Source of the DNA: a virus
Virus record (IMG/VR): IMGVR_UViG_3300030104_001124
Coordinates: 599 to 27,862 of that record
Direction: 5' to 3' (one strand)
Length of the DNA stretch: 27,264 bases
Position numbers and translations under genes: made by a program. Positions 26,714 to 27,264 of the stretch are shown piece by piece. Below the pieces are notes generated by a model. It saw only the letters and a program-made list of their open reading frames with translations. It made no database searches and was not told where the DNA came from. Every line of letters starts with the position of its first letter. Position 1 is the stretch's first letter.

Positions 26714-26989
26714 ATGGCAAAAGAATTAAACGAAGATACTGGTTTTACAATAAGCGTAAAAACGTTAATAGCAATAGGTTTTGCAATATCTACAATTATA
26801 GGCATGTGGTTTGCTTTGCAAGCTGACATAGCAGAAGCAAAAGAATTACCTAAGCCGGATGTAACGCGTATGGAGTTTCAAATGAAAGACGAAAACATTA
26901 GAAATACTATTATGGAAACTAGAGATGACGTTGGAGAATTAAAAGAACGTATGATCCGTATGGAGGACAAAATAGACGACCTAAGATAA
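26714..26989 (+). CDS. Small membrane protein with coiled coil (holin-like candidate)
   Basis: From the ATG at 26714 the product is 91 aa. An upstream in-frame ATG at 26696 gives 97 aa but overlaps the nuclease gene by 17 nt, and the later start is 1 nt after the nuclease stop, so it is preferred. After a short polar N-terminus (KELNEDTGFTISVK) there is one hydrophobic span of about 20 residues (TLIAIGFAISTIIGMWFALQ). The rest is charged and helical with heptad-like spacing (ENIRNTIMETRDDVGELKER, RMEDKIDDL), consistent with an oligomeric coiled coil. One span plus a long soluble domain could fit a holin or spanin subunit, but also an envelope regulator. No endolysin is in the window to support lysis. 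Function uncertain. Confidence 0.65.
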   Translation: MAKELNEDTGFTISVKTLIAIGFAISTIIGMWFALQADIAEAKELPKPDVTRMEFQMKDENIRNTIMETRDDVGELKERMIRMEDKIDDLR

Positions 26990-26990
26990 T

Positions 26991-27264
26991 ATGAAATATA
27001 TTTTATTACTAATGTTATTTTGTAGCAGTGTGTCTGCACAAATAACAGTAACACATTTTAACGCTGAGTGGAACACTGCAAACAAAGTTGAGTGGTTTGA
27101 AAAACTAGAAGACTGCGAGCTTGCTAATGTTGACATAGTAGCAAATCCTAAACTACAAGACAAACACAAAATAATTATAGTGCCCACTATAGTTGTTTTT
27201 AAAGACGGAGAAGAAATAAAAAGGTACCAGGCAGATCTTAGCTTTAAACTGCTTGCTACAAGAA
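26991..27264 (+). CDS. Exported thioredoxin-fold protein lacking CxxC (3' truncated)
   Basis: An ATG at 26991, 1 nt after the preceding stop, opens a frame that runs to the window end. The first 17 residues (MKYILLLMLFCSSVSAQ) form a signal peptide ending Ser-Ala-Gln, as in many Bacteroidota exported proteins. The mature part aligns by eye with thioredoxin: VTHFNAEWNTANK matches the beta strand and active site, but WCGPC is replaced by WNTAN, so both redox cysteines are Asn. VANPKLQDKHKIIIVPTIVVFKDGEEI keeps the cis-Pro loop (Val-Pro-Thr, Pro65) and the following strand. It cannot do classical disulfide exchange and probably binds or holds a periplasmic partner. One remaining Cys (Cys42) is outside the active-site position. 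It sits with the other envelope genes. The C-terminal helix would lie past the window. Confidence 0.75.
   Translation, partial: MKYILLLMLFCSSVSAQITVTHFNAEWNTANKVEWFEKLEDCELANVDIVANPKLQDKHKIIIVPTIVVFKDGEEIKRYQADLSFKLLATR

Noticed and set aside
26981-27187. 68-aa - strand frame near the right end
   Set aside because: It is the complement of the exported thioredoxin-fold gene, which has a signal peptide and recognisable fold pattern.
1-27264. tRNA genes, CRISPR arrays, integrase and attachment sites
   Set aside because: Reading the gaps (all under 75 nt) shows no cloverleaf, spaced repeats or recombinase signature.

Overview
The window is one contiguous stretch of a tailed double-stranded DNA phage genome, cut at both ends. 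It is AT-rich, and every gene I can support lies on the + strand, packed with tiny gaps or 1-17 nt overlaps. The order terminase nuclease, portal, scaffold, major capsid, connector proteins, P22 gp10-like stabilisation ('muzzle') protein, virion/ejection proteins and one giant protein is that of a short-tailed (podovirus-type) phage. Several proteins, above all the capsid and the muzzle, look like those of crAss-like phages and other Bacteroidota podoviruses. I recognise these families by eye; no search was run.

Three things point to a Bacteroidota (probably marine flavobacterial) host. Starts lack a Shine-Dalgarno sequence and are preceded by A/T-rich DNA. One lipoprotein has an acidic/lysine patch right after the lipidated cysteine, like the Bacteroidota surface lipoprotein export signal. 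One signal peptide ends in Ser-Ala-Gln.

Layout. 1-4823: packaging and head assembly (TerL C-terminal nuclease, portal with a long coiled-coil tail, scaffold-like protein). 4845-7241: major capsid protein, a UUCG-capped terminator hairpin, an uncharacterised 279-aa protein and a second UUCG-capped hairpin; this looks like an expression-control block around the capsid gene. 7252-15818: head-tail connector proteins, the 1594-aa muzzle protein and two virion-surface candidates. 15857-24755: probable ejection/internal virion proteins, ending in a 2238-aa protein. 24756-27264: a different kind of module with a lipoprotein, an outer-membrane-barrel-like protein, a staphylococcal-nuclease-type enzyme, a small membrane/coiled-coil protein, and a partial exported thioredoxin-fold protein whose CxxC cysteines are both Asn.

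The most interesting object is the 2238-aa protein. In one chain it has a Gly/Ala-rich membrane-like segment, a HExxH zincin motif, a segment matching sigma-70 region 2 in spacing, and a complete set of HAD-hydrolase motifs. This is the layout expected of an injected 'polyvalent' protein acting early on the host. The second is the downstream envelope cassette, which may alter the host cell surface. No tRNA, CRISPR array, insertion sequence, integrase or attachment site was seen, and no stretch above 300 bases lacks a gene.
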